DNA of 64,000 bases from Phyto melanocephala. Taxonomy: Eukaryota > Arthropoda > Insecta > Diptera > Rhinophoridae. Shown one piece after another: positions 46,440-57,702 of this stretch (positions within the stretch are counted from its first letter, which is position 1; each line of letters starts with the position of its first letter). The notes below the pieces were generated by a model. It did no database searches and was not told the origin of the DNA. It worked only from the letters and a program-made list of their open reading frames with translations. A program made the position numbers and the translations under genes. The stretch lies in NCBI GenBank assembly GCA_941918925.1, contig OW799233.1, positions 119,239,833 to 119,303,832 of the forward strand. Direction: 5' to 3'.

Positions 46440-47110
46440 GCTATTACAACTGAGAGTCGATTTGAGCCTGAAGCATCATAAAACGCTTGCTATTCCATTC
46501 TTCTGCAAGCTGGCGTCAATTATGAACACCAAGTGTTGATGCACATGATCATTCCAACATCCGTTAATGCGTTACCCATTGGCTGGTTTTACTTTGTACG
46601 CCTTAAGAACTGGAACGTCATTATTTATTTGCTAGACGTGTTCGAGCCGGGTATTCATTCTATCTTTATGAACATACATACATCTACATCACCATAAAGC
46701 TTATACAGCTCATTGATGACTCAAATTTCGAATCCATCATCAACTTATTTAGGGCCATAAATCTTTCGGATTATTTTTTCTCTCAAATACTGCCAACAAT
46801 GACTCGCCTTACTTTTTATCGTTAATAATTCAGCACCATAGAGTAGGACGGGTAAGAGATTGATAGGTACAACATTATTTTCGTCCATCAAGTGAGGGCT
46901 TTACTTCTCTGTTGTCTACTTAGCCCAAGGTAACATCTATTTCCATGAGTTATTATCCGTTTGATTTCTAAACTGAGTTAATGTTCTTTGCAATACTAGC
47001 ATCTAAATAAAGGATGTCTTTAACAACTTTAAAGTTATAGTTTCCGAAAATTTGACACTATTCGATAAGTTGAGATGTTTTGCTACTAGAAATGAAATAC
47101 TTTGTTTGGT
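46440..47110 (-). pseudogene. RTE-like non-LTR retrotransposon, ORF2 C-terminal remnant
   Basis: Minus-strand frames read in order NQTKYFISSSK, NFKVVKDILYLDASI, REVKPSLDGRK, PVLLYGAE, REKIIRKIYGP, INELYKLYGDVDV and a last block before position 46440. These match the standard succession after the polymerase of insect RTE/craniofacial-type LINEs (KTKYM, YLG, LLYGAETW, RKIYGP, NHELYxLYG). Stops and frameshifts are frequent, so it is an old dead copy. The catalytic YADD region is not present. Confidence 0.75.
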
Positions 47111-47589
47111 TTCCTATTATTTGCTTGCTTTTCATATTCTACAAAGGCTCCGCTTACTACTAACGTGTTGCGACCAATGATGTGATATAAATTTATGTTA
47201 ATGTGTCCCCAAATTAATCGATAAATATAAATTACATAGACACCACCATATTTCATTTTATTTATATTTTTTTATTGTTAGTACATAGGAGAGGGTTGAC
47301 TAAATCACATCGGGTATATAGAGTTCACAGCTTTTCTGGTACTTGCATACCCTTTAGAATCATAATTCGACTCTATAGAGAGAACGAAACGAACAGAAAA
47401 TGTCATCACCAAATGAAATCACCAAATCAAGACAGAATTAGCGGTGTTACTTATCATGTCTCGATATCTAAGAAAACTGACATTCAGTTCTTAAAAAGGT
47501 TATATATGAAGAGGTCAAACGATGTCTAAAGCCCAAAATCTACATAATCTAAATAGTAACAAGTTTTTGACAATTACATATGGATTCTC
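47111..47589. other. Unassigned stretch
   Basis: An 84-codon frame at 47275-47529 (+) has no motif. Nothing else seen. Confidence 0.4.
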
Positions 47590-48320
47590 TTAACCAATAG
47601 TTTTGACCATAACAAAGCCATAAAAAAATGCTTTATCGCTTAAGCAACTAATACCAGGAATATTTTTAACATCTTCTATTTGTCTGCCAAAATTTATCAT
47701 TTGCAGTAATCTGCCCCTGTTTTCCAGCGCAGAGATTTCAACAGCTGATATCAGGTGGCTTGTCGGAATAAAATATAGCAATTATTAATTGAAATTTTAT
47801 AAGTTAACTTTGCACATGCATTTCACAGAGGCAATGATTTAAGGATAACATTGTTAACAGGACATGCTCATATTAAGCAGTGAAAAATTTGACAAGTCAG
47901 ATGTAAAAACCATACCATTTACTAGCTGATGACTTTGTTCGACAAATTAGTATTCGCCACAACACTTAACGAACACCCTTGGCTGTCCAACTGAATCTTA
48001 AGTTCTTCTACAGAAATGCCGTCTGATTTACAACTAATTGCAAACTTTTTAATTTAATTTCAATAAATTTTTGCAAACAAAAAAATTGACCAGAAATCTA
48101 AAACTTTATATTGAGAAGCACTGTTTTTAATGTTTTTCGGGATTTGTCCTTTATAACCAGTTATTTTTTTTTTACACTCGTACTTCAAATTTTCAAGACA
48201 ATCATCGATCATTGTCAAGTAGTGTACGGCTGTCTGTCCAACTGGTAGACTTAAATTTTGTTTTATTTTTGTGACTCCTTTATGTGACTGTGTGTACTTG
48301 TGTGTGCACTTTATCATTCA
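47590..48320 (-). pseudogene. Decayed coding-like region, family not recognised
   Basis: Three minus-strand blocks look protein-like rather than random. At 48060-48317: GQTAVHYLTMIDDCLENLKY then GQIPKNIKNSASQYKVLDFW. At 47960-48040: CKSDGISVEELKIQLDSQGC. At 47590-47781: ISAVEISALENRGRLLQMIN then NIPGISCLSDKAFFYGFVMV. All lie on the same strand in order, separated by stops, with richer codon use than the flanks. This could be a processed pseudogene or the remains of a transposon protein. I do not recognise it and assign no function. Confidence 0.35.
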
Positions 48321-48991
48321 ATATGATGTTGAAGTTTAGTAAAACAGCAATAACAAAAAAATAGTTGCTTAAAAATTTATCTTTAGAATAATAAAATAAA
48401 AATGTCTTGTTTCTCTTCCATAAAAATTAAGTTGTTATTCAAAGTAAATGATGTATTGAAATGTAGTTGTTAGTGTATTATGTTGTTGGTTTTATTAGTT
48501 TTATTATTTATTTGTTTTATTTTGTTCGTGTTGTTGTGGCACGTCCATGTGTGTTGCAGCAACAATGGCAGGCCTGATAAAATACTATTAATTTTATTTA
48601 AACATGACATCTGTATTGTATATTTGGTCTATGAATTTTTATTATTATTTTTATTTTATTTATGTAGATGTCCAGTAGTTGTAGTTTTTTTAAATTTATT
48701 TTTTGTTTTGTTTTTGTCACAAATGAAATAACACAAAAACTGCAGTGAAACAAAAATAACTACAATTATTTGATTGTTTCGAGTGGTTTTGTGGCCATAG
48801 CTTTGAAGTTCTTGTAGCTTTTATTCTTCATTTAGAACAAAAGCTATAATAAGTAGTAATTTTTTATGGGTTTTAGTTTTCAGTTGGAGATTGATTTATG
48901 AAAATTATAATTGAATGACAAGTGTCATTAATAGTAATGAACTGAATATATTTAGCAAATAATTTGTTACATTTTGTTTAAATTTTTTTGT
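48321..48991. other. AT-rich stretch, nothing recognised
   Basis: An 83-codon hydrophobic frame at 48480-48731 (+) is a low-complexity translation of T-rich DNA. Confidence 0.45.
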
Positions 48992-49074
48992 ACTTACGAA
49001 TATTATTGTTTTATTTTTTATAGTTTAATGTTGTAAAACGTACCTGCAAAATAGAAGAGAACAAATTTGTTAGT
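48992..49074 (-). promoter_or_regulatory. Candidate recursive splice (ratchet) site 2
   Basis: Read on the minus strand: TACTAAC at 49074-49068 (perfect branch-point consensus), GTTCTCTTCTATTTTGCAG ending at 49044, then GTACGTTTTAC from 49043. Acceptor and donor share one junction, as in fly ratchet points. GTAAGT begins at 48997, 46 nt downstream. That 46-nt segment has a stop in all three frames, so it cannot be a normal internal coding microexon, which favours recursive splicing. The same GTACGT form is used by site 1, 38.3 kb away on the same strand. Confidence 0.6.
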
Positions 49075-49730
49075 AAAGTTGGAAATGTTGGGACATTTAA
49101 AAGTTATAATTTTCACATATCTAAACTTGGATTTAATTTTATTCTTAAAAATTCCTTTGTTTTTAAATTTAAAATTATTACATTATATTTTCATAGTTTA
49201 AGTAAAAAGTATTGTAAATTTTTTTTTTTGATAGAAGTTTGTAGCCGATTATGGCCTAGAGTAAGGTTACCACACTTTAAATAAATAAATAAAATAAAAA
49301 TGGTAAAGTTTTAAGATTGTGGTTAGAAATACGGTGTTCGATTGTTGAATATAACATGACTTTATACAGAAAATGTCTTTATATGTATTAAACTTAATAA
49401 TTATAAGATTATCAAAAAAAAAAACTTATTTTATGTACAGACATTTATCTGCTTAAAACTTTAATATTCTAAATTTAATAACTGTTAAAATATTAGTAAT
49501 ATCATGCAAATGTCTGTATATTTTATTTTTTTAGACTACATAATTTAATTTTCTAGACTAAAAGTCTTAGAGTTGCTTAAGGAAGAACGATAGTATGTTA
49601 GAAGTTACAAACAACCCTTAATAAGTTAATTTTAGCTAATTCTTGTTAAAAAAACTGATGCAGAAATTTAACTTTTCTCATATTGCCTTTTGAGTTTTTA
49701 TGTTCGAAAGAGAAAAAGCATTTCAATATT
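49075..49730. other. AT-rich stretch, nothing recognised
   Basis: No supported feature. Confidence 0.45.
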
Positions 49731-50484
49731 TATTATACCCTTCACCTGTGATGCACAAGGGTATATATAGCTTTGTTATTCCGTTTGTAATTTCTGCAAT
49801 TTTCATTTCCGACCCCATAAAGTATATATTTTCTGAAAGCCTATGAATAGAGGAGTCGATTAAGCCCTGACCGTCTGTCCGTGTGTTGGTTGGAATCAAC
49901 TTTTAGAAGCAACTATATGTTCCTTAGATCTGTATATAGTATCAATCTCTTGGAAATATCCAGGAACGAATCGCTATTAAAATTCAGCACAATCGCCCCA
50001 TAACTTTCTGAGATATGAGCAAAAAAACCACGACCACCTCGCATTTTTACACAATTACAACAACAACTTACATGTACATACATGTAAAAAACATACAAAA
50101 AAAAATATATTAAAAATAAAAAAAAATTACAAAAAAAAAAATTTAAAAAAATTAAAAAAAAAATTAAAAAAAAAATTTTTAAAAAATATTAAAAAAAAAA
50201 TAATAAAATATAAATAATATATTAAATAAAATAAAATTTTTTTGGCTCAGCTGGGATTCGATGCCACATTTATCGTCGTTCTCAAATTATTGTGTTCTAT
50301 AGGTATATGTTTTGTGTGTCACATAGAACACAATAACTTGCGAACGACGTTATGCTAACCAGTATATACATATGTACGTATTTTATATGAGATGAATGGT
50401 GATACAAAAAATTGTTATTGCTAGACTACACGTTGTGAAGGGTGTATAAGATTCGGCACGGCCGAATATAGCACTGTTACTTAT
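49731..50484 (-). mobile_element. DINE-like element, family B (copy B7), with an inverted middle
   Basis: Both ends are in the usual minus orientation: left hairpin TATACCCTTCACCTGTGATG...AAGGGTATA, right end GGCACGGCCGAATATAGCAC. Between about 50070 and 50365 the sequence is the reverse complement of the corresponding part of B1, B4 and B6. It runs CATGTAAAAAACATAC, an A-rich tract, GCTCAGCTGGGATTCGATGC and finally CTAACCAGTATA. A 77-bp MITE sits inside the inverted part. Confidence 0.75.
50273..50349. mobile_element. 77-bp MITE with TTA duplication (PIF/Harbinger-like)
   Basis: Arms TCGTCGTTCTCAAATTATTG and TGTTCTAT pair with ATAGAACACAATAACTTGCG and AACGACG, about 28 bp with two mismatches and a loop of about 20 bp. 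It is flanked by TTA at 50270-50272 and 50350-50352. Other family B copies lack it at this position, giving an empty site. Confidence 0.75.
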
Positions 50485-50879
50485 TTTTTCATAGTATTCT
50501 GCCATTATCATAATGAACTTAAAGAAAATAAATTTTAAATAAAATAAAAAAAATTAATTATTAAAAGACAACAAACACAGCGCATGGTGTATAATCAGAA
50601 TGTTTTTAGACGAACGTAATTTTAAATTTAAAATTGCCTTAGCGCCATCTTCAGATAAAAAACATTAAACGGACTGTGGTAATGTCGTATAAAAAATAAT
50701 GTAGAATTTCACCAATACAAAAATATATGTACAGTAGAACAAAAAATAATAGTTTTATATGATTTATAATTTCAATATTAATTACCCAAAATACTTGTAG
50801 TTCCGATAAAAATGGAACTGATGGTGAAACCATAGCAGCTTTCGAAAATGCATTCCACTCGGCTAGCGTAGGATAACCA
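50485..50879. other. AT-rich stretch, nothing recognised
   Basis: No supported feature. Confidence 0.45.
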
Positions 50880-50881
50880 TA

Positions 50882-51321
50882 ATGGTGTTTTCTTTTCTAA
50901 CAAACAATGTTGCCCTTTTATAGTTAAACACTTTTTAAAGGTCACCTGCACCCCAACAAAATGCTACCTTTATAATCATCAGAATAGAACAGAAATGTTC
51001 ACCTTTTTTACATGATAGCTGTATTTTTATGTAAAACCACATTTCTTGCTTCCATTTTAATAATTTGGGACCATAAATTATTTTTAACCACTACAAAAAC
51101 TTAATTCTACTTTTTAATATCAACTGTTAAAAAGTCCAATATTCTAACCCTTTGATTTAATTCAGGGTACGACATGTAACATTTTTTGTTATTTTTATGG
51201 CAACATTATTACAAAAGAACTTGTCACCCGTTTATAATATTGCATATTTTTAAGAAAAGAACACAAAAGAAGGCATAGGGCAGAATTAATGCAACATTAA
51301 CGTCAGAAAAGAAAACACCAT
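50882..51321. mobile_element. MITE with TA duplication, 440 bp
   Basis: Ends ATGGTGTTTTCTTTTCTAAC and the reverse complement of ATGGTGTTTTCTTTTCTGAC. Similarity continues to AATGTTGC on both sides. Flanked by TA at 50880-50881 and 51322-51323. No coding capacity. The TA target suggests the Tc1/mariner superfamily. Confidence 0.75.
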
Positions 51322-51453
51322 TAGTTTCCAAAGTATTCTGTTATATTCACATTGAACTTAAGGCCTGATATAAAATTTTAAATTTAAAACTTTTACATTG
51401 CGGAATATTTATGATTTGAATTGCTTTTTAAAATATACATACATATGCATATA

Positions 51454-52203
51454 CACTAGTCAGAATAAGTTTGCGTGCAAGTCAAAAAAAAATATAATAT
51501 AGCGCTTATAGTTAGTTATAGGCGATAAATAATATTTATTATTTTTGCAACTCCATAATTAAACTACAATAATAAAGACAATTTCAAACTGCTTTTAGTA
51601 GCAATTAATAACGTGGCAACTTTTAGTTTTTTCAATTGTAATAACAAGATGACATTACGTCTCAGAGAAAGTTTGCGTTCACTAGCAATGACCATTGGTT
51701 TCTGAAGTTTTTTTAAAAACAATCAATCACAACTGTATAGTGCTTAAACAACTATTTAACAATCTATTCAAATATTTTATGTTTAAAACGAAAGCAAAGA
51801 GGAAGCCAATAAAACAAGCAGAAAAAGATGTAATAATTAAACTGAGACAACTAAAGACAAAACTAATATAGTGAGTAGATCTCATCTCTCAATTTAAAAA
51901 GTGATTGACAATTACATTTCAACTGGATCTTCCGCTCCAAGGCCAGTTCAGGTAGGCCTTCCAAGCTTACTGAGCGATAACGACGTTTTATACTAAAGAA
52001 GGTGGGAAAAAATTATAAATTAGAGGCTTCGGATATCGCTAATCGTTATCTTTTTGAATTAATTCTTTTAGTTTTCGCAAATATTTCTTGAAATAAAACT
52101 GAAGTAAAAGCTTTAAATAAATTACAAACTTTTTGAATTATGTTTTATTTTTAGCATTATAATATTTTTAGAACTGTCGTACGCAAACTTATTCTGACTA
52201 GTG
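51454..52203 (+). mobile_element. Tc1-like element, 750 bp, internally deleted
   Basis: Terminal inverted repeats CACTAGTCAGAATAAGTTTG plus CGT are identical over 23 bp at both ends, flanked by TA (51452-51453, 52204-52205). An internal AAGTTTGCGT at about 51669 repeats the inner part of the terminal sequence, as in IR/DR-type Tc1 elements where the transposase binds twice. Inside, decayed frames from about 51790 read KVIDNYISTGSSAPRPVQVG, a remnant of the paired-like DNA-binding domain and its GRPR-type linker. The DDE catalytic domain is missing. Confidence 0.85.
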
Positions 52204-52279
52204 TATATATGTATGCATACATATGTATATATCCATACATACTTGTGAATGTTAATCATCCAAACTTAAATTTTTTTTT

Positions 52280-53385
52280 AACTTTTTGGGTCAGCACGAC
52301 TTTGACTTTTTTCAAATTATTTTTATATATAAATAATGAATGAGAACATTTATTATTTAAATCAGCGATTAATTATTTTAATTCAAACAGAATTTAGTTT
52401 CGCTCTCTGAAGCAATGAGTTCATCACCACCAACATGGCACCGTAAGAGATTCGCCTAAAACTGGTAGACCACCTTTAGTTCGCATTACGGAAAATATTG
52501 AATGTATAGAGCACAGTGTTAACAAAACATCAGAAGGAATTCTGCTTAGGTAAAAATGGCTTGTACGTCACTCCGCCTTATTTGAAAATAGATTTACTAT
52601 TATTCCCGTTTTCACGTTGCAATCGGTGTAAATATTAAAACTCGCTAATCAATGGCAACGTAAACATTTTGCAGTTAAACAGTTTGGCCAGAAATGATAC
52701 AAGATATGAAGCTCATTTTCACTTGAATGACATTTTTAACAAGCAGAACTGTTAGTTCTGGGGTTCTGAAAATTCTAAAGCTATTCATCATTAGGTGTAC
52801 AGAATGGAGTGGCATTATATATAAAAATATCATTGGGCTTTACTTCTTTGCAAATAGGGACAGAAGTCCCGTAACCGTAAGTGGAGAGTGGTATAGGTTT
52901 ATAATAGATATTTTTTTATGTCCTGCTCTTGAAAACAGACCTCTGATAAGGTTTCAGCAGAATAGAGCCACTGCCCACACTGCCCGAGACTCAATGCCAC
53001 TTGATAGTTTAATTTTCGAAGAGCGAATAATTCCCAAAAGTTCAAAAATCAATTAACCAGCGCGTTCGCCACATTTGTCAGCACAGGACTATTATTGTTA
53101 TTTTTTTTTTTTTTTTTTGATTATTTGAAGGATCGAGTTTATGTGTGTACAAGACTGACTCAATCCTTAAGCTCAAGGCTATTACTGTTGCAGAAATTCG
53201 AACGCTATAGTCACACATGTAATGGAAAATGCTTTAAAGCGAGTCCATCATTGCGAAGCTGAAAATAGAGATAGTTTTAGTGACCTTATTTTCATGCTCA
53301 ATGTAAAAAAATTCCGTTTTATATATTTTAATTTATATATTAACGTAATAGTTATTAAATTTATATGACTCGTGCTAACCTTTGG
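52280..53385 (+). pseudogene. Tc1/mariner-superfamily transposase pseudogene
   Basis: Blocks appear in the normal protein order over several frames: RDSPKTGRPPLVRITENIEC (52440, linker after the helix-turn-helix), NDIFNKQNC and FWGSENSKAIHH (52735-52795), ANRDRSPVTVSGEWYR (52850), FQQNRATAHTARDS (52950), DYYCYF and DYLKDRVYVYK (53090-53150), and WKML near 53230. This is the IS630/Tc1/mariner DDE fold. Where intact relatives have QQDGA this copy has QQNRA, so the second catalytic aspartate is lost, in addition to many frameshifts. Degenerate ends GGTCAGCACGACT (52300) and ACTCGTGCTAACC (53367) may be its terminal repeats. The copy is dead. Confidence 0.75.
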
Positions 53386-54785
53386 CCCACACTGTATTTA
53401 CTAGATCTAGAAAATTTATGTACATTCTGAATGCTGGAGAGTGAATATGTAATTTTTCTTTTAATGAAAAAATGTATTGTAATCTTTAAAAATTATGTTT
53501 ATTAAACTATTAACTGCTTCTGCATACAAATCTATTTTGTACATCTTTTAAAGTGATAATTTCAACATATTCTGAATTTACCGGTTTTCAATTTTCTAAC
53601 AGATATTTTAAATGGAGATTTGAATAAATCATAAATACAGCCGGGGTATTCTTTTAACAAGGTAAGAGAATTTAAAATTAACAGAATCATATTTTTCTTC
53701 AGATCCTGATTCGTACTCTGCAAAATAAGTTAATGCACAAATAAATTTCCTACAAAAGGGTTAGTTTTTATGACTGCTGTCTTTTTGAATTTTTTTTTAA
53801 CAGAAACTGTCACTTCTCCAGTTAATAAACATGTCTGTTCCTCTGTATGATATGTGTAGGCGAATTGGCTGGCAGGCCACTGGTCCTTGTTTGACTCGCA
53901 TTTTGTGCACTTGTCATATAATATTTTATTTACAACAAAGATTCATTTTTTTCACATCTACTGTTTTACACACTCACATCTCTATTTCATTTATATGAAA
54001 GTGTATAAATTCGTTGGAGACAGAACATTTTTCTTTATTTTGATCACAAACCAGTTGTCACTTAAATATAATGCACTTTGCTGTCAACCCAAAAACATAT
54101 GAGTGCAATTACAATTATCATCAGTATGTATGAGGAAAAAAAAGAGCATTGACGAAGTCCACTACCACTCAGTATGTTGAAGAACGAAAGGAGCTGTAAA
54201 ACTGCTGTCCAGTTTTCCTTATTTTTTTTTTTAACTTGCAATACTTGTCCATATAAACCAGACCATTACATGGATTTTCCCAGTACGAGCACAGGGTACA
54301 TAATACTGTCGTAGAAGTAATGTGCTTTAAATAGGAAAAATAACGTGAGATGCCATATATTTACTCGTACAGAGTTCATGTATAAAATATTTTTTATATC
54401 GTTGGCAGTCAAGGCAGTTTCGTAAACGTGAGAAGACATTGGCAGAAAGTTTATTTGAGCTACTTTGGGACTGCATTTTTTTTTAGCGGTTTTTTATACA
54501 AAAAAGGGCCCTTAGTGAAGTTTTTTTTAGAACATTTTTTACGTTAATTTTTAGGAAAAGTTTCTTCTAATAAATTTTTATTTTTATCAAAATGTTGTAT
54601 TATAACTTAATGAGCACAGTTCTCTTTCAACTGTAGTGTTACAGGACAGAGTTTCTCGCCGAAATAGAAACAGAAAACTTAGATTCAAGACTACGAAGTA
54701 GACAATTTTTCCCAATTGCCGCTCTGTCAAATATAGTCAATGAACAAACATAGTTAAGGTAATTAAATTCTAAGAGTATACCATG
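53386..54785. other. AT-rich stretch, nothing recognised
   Basis: A 71-codon frame at 53887-54102 (+) lacks motifs. A weak AAG|GTAAGA at 53652 was considered as a splice site but lacks a convincing context. Confidence 0.45.
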
Positions 54786-54789
54786 ATTG

Positions 54790-55640
54790 GATTGTTGTGG
54801 GAGGTTCAATCATAATGCACGATGTTAATTGCGAGTCACACCTTAACGTCAAGTTTTTTAATTTTATATTTCTTTGTTTCAGTGTACCAGCGAAATCGAT
54901 CAAATGTGTCCACAATCGGGGGAATTGTGCGCAAATTTTAGCAAACCGGGTCTGTAAGAAATATGAAAACATCTGTGCATGCTTGGACAGTTCGTTCTGC
55001 GGAAAACACTACTCTTGTTGGTTGTAGTGTGCCAGAAAAGCCCTCAGCCTCGTGTCATCGTGGCGCCCAACATCTTACGAACATCACTGACATGAATTTT
55101 TAATAAGATTTGAATTAACACGCTTTTAAGGTTCAAGTGACATATGAGCACATGACCATTTCAAGCGTGATGAATATGCCGGCTGGTTGGTTGAACAGAA
55201 GAAGTGAAGTAAAGTCACCATTTACAAAGAAAATTATCTTCAGCCACGTAGCACACTTTCACCCATTTGCCCATTGGACAAATTAGTCTTCGATAAATTG
55301 CTTAAAAGCCTATGTATTCACAAAGAGTAGCAGTTTGGTGCGGTTTAAAAGGCTGGTCGTTCTTTTTCGAAAATGAGATCGACCAAGCAGATTCTCTGAA
55401 TGATTTTAGCTATCGCCAGTTGATAAGACACTAACAGGATGGTCACACGCACAACAAACGTTGGCTCTTTCGTCCGAGAAATGCATTGCCGTGATTTCTT
55501 ACAATCATGTGATAGACACCGTTGGAATTTCAAAATAAAAGAATGTACGTCAATAAATCCCAAATAATTCAAGATTTAACGACATTGAACCTCAATTATG
55601 TCTCAAAGTCATTAAAAATATGGACCATGGGAACAAAGGC
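54790..55640 (+). pseudogene. Tc1/mariner-superfamily transposase pseudogene, internally deleted
   Basis: N-terminal helix-turn-helix remnants RSNVSTIGGIVRKF (54893), TGSVRNMKTSVHAWTVRSAE (54950) and RGAQHLTNIT (55050). Then FSHVAHFHP (55240, DEAHFH region), VWCGLKGWSFFFENEIDQ (55332) and, after a deletion of the QQDGA block, MYVNKSQIIQDL (55540) with NYVSKSLKIWTMG. Same protein type as 52280. The deletion removes the second catalytic aspartate. No terminal repeats identified. Confidence 0.7.
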
Positions 55641-56969
55641 TAAAATTCCTGCAAACTCTGGTCTAGGCACATTTTAAAATATCTGATTTCAAAGATTTAA
55701 TTCTTTTAAAAGACTGCTAAAGTGTTAAGGCCAGTAGATAGTTTCTCTTGAATACATACATAGTTGTTACTTTAGCTGCAGTTGGTGTATGTATGTAATT
55801 TGTGGTGCTTTTTTCTTTTTTTAGTTTTATTTTATTTTTTTTCTTTAGTCAGTCACGTTGTACCACAATGTTCTTTAACACTATTTTAAGGTTTTAACAA
55901 GTCAACTGCTAAATTAAAAGCCGTATAAGCAGTTACTTGTTATGATGGCATTTGCATGTGTTTTATAAAAATGGACAGACATACGGACGGACATATGGAC
56001 ATAGGTAAAGATAAACCGAAAGATACATAAATAGACAAATAGTATACCATTAAAGCTAAATGAATCTTCGCCGTGTATTATACAAACACCGAATTATGCA
56101 CCTACATTGTGACACAGAGAAATAATCGGAATAAGAGTTGAAGGAGAAAAGGAATGGTTACGATATTTGCTTTCCAGTTAAAGCATGAATGGGTAAGAAT
56201 ATTTCTGTTTAAAAGTGCCAAAGTATAAGTATTTGCTTATCAAACATCTAAATGAAATACATACGGATGTATGTATAGAGGTGTTCCATTATGCACCACA
56301 CATAGTGTTGCATGTGGTGGCACTTAATGTATATGTAGGTGGTGCTGTAAGTTGTTGACGAGTGTCTGCATGAAGATGTCGTTAATGAGCTCTGATAATA
56401 TATCCAACAACATAACCTTTTATTTATTTCTTTTTCTTTTCTCGGCTCTTCTTGTATAATCAAGTGACCAAAAACAAATCATTTTAAAGAGACGGAAAAA
56501 CGTTTTAACCACATCTAAGAATCGTGTAGGGAAATATTCTTTAATTTTTTCTGTCTACTCTTTTGTGGTTTAAAAAGCAGCTAAACCTCAATCGCTTATC
56601 ATATCATTTATGCTTTTGTTCGTAGTATTTAGTTGGTGGTTTTTAGTGCACCTTTAACAGCTTTTAAATTTTCATTGATGCGTATTATAACGCACGTTCC
56701 TTTAACACCAAGAAATGCATCATTGTTCAAAGAATTGTTCTTTCTCTATACGTAATGGTTTTGAAGAATATAAGATTTCGTTATGAATGTTTGTTTTAGG
56801 GGGTGCGAAGTGCACACGTATGAGGTCCATTGTGGTTTGTTTTTAACTGTCCATTAATTTCTAATAGATATTTTAAGTCAAATTTTTGTGTATTTGTACA
56901 GGAGGATTTGAAAATAATTTTTTTATTACCAGAAATCATAAAAGTTTTTATAAAAAAAATTTAAGTAAA
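55641..56969. other. AT-rich stretch, nothing recognised
   Basis: Short frames only; no RNA or repeat signal supported. Confidence 0.45.
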
Positions 56970-56977
56970 CTAAGACC

Positions 56978-57355
56978 CAAGGCATATCCATAAGGTATAT
57001 GCAACGGCGAATTGATACAACAAAGCAACTTTTCATGGGATGTTTTATGTCAAGGCCAATTCGTATAACAGGGATGGAAAAGTTGTTTTTACATATTAAA
57101 TATAATAAAAATTGATTAAAAACAGAATATAAATTTTTTAAACACATTATTAATGACGCAAAAGCAAAAAATATACATAAATTAAGCATATTTATTGTCA
57201 AAAAAGTACACTCAAGTTAATTGTTTAATACCGAAACCAAAATCACATTTCCTATCCCTGCATTAATAAATGAAATCAAAGCGAATTCAACCAATTTTGA
57301 CAAAATGTTTCACAATCAGCTGGGCTGATAATTTCACCTGTATGAATTCGCCTTG
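56978..57355. mobile_element. hAT MITE, 378 bp, with 8-bp duplication
   Basis: Ends CAAGGCATATCCATAAGGTA and the reverse complement of CAAGGCGAATTCATACAGGT. Perfect duplication CTAAGACC at 56970-56977 and 57356-57363. Inside are GAATTGATACAACAAAGCAA and CAAGGCCAATTCGTATAAC. No transposase. A truncated relative is at 59594, and the copy at 61044 has the same terminal sequence. Confidence 0.85.
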
Positions 57356-57363
57356 CTAAGACC

Positions 57364-57702
57364 GGAATTTCAAAAATAATATAAAATATTTTTTTAAAAA
57401 TTTTCATTGTTTTATTTTTTGTTATTTTTGTATTTATATAAAAACAACGAGTGTGAAAATTTTTTTAAAACGGAGGGCACATTTGAATTTTTTGTCAAAA
57501 TAAAGATTTCAAATTTTAAAAACTGCTTGTAATTATGAATATTGGGGTTAATTTATTAAATTCTGGAATTTTACTCACTTACTTTTTTTATTAAAAACAA
57601 CCGCATCATTACTTCTATTAGAAAAAGGGACAGATCGAAACCGACAGTCTGCTGTTTAATCGTGGTAAACATAATTTTTGGCTTGCGACCGACACGGCTA
57701 GC
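57364..57702. other. AT-rich stretch, nothing recognised
   Basis: No supported feature. Confidence 0.45.

Noticed and set aside
53640..53665. Third ratchet-like junction, AAG|GTAAGA on the plus strand
   Set aside because: The pyrimidine tract is short, the acceptor is AAG rather than CAG, and no branch point is clear.
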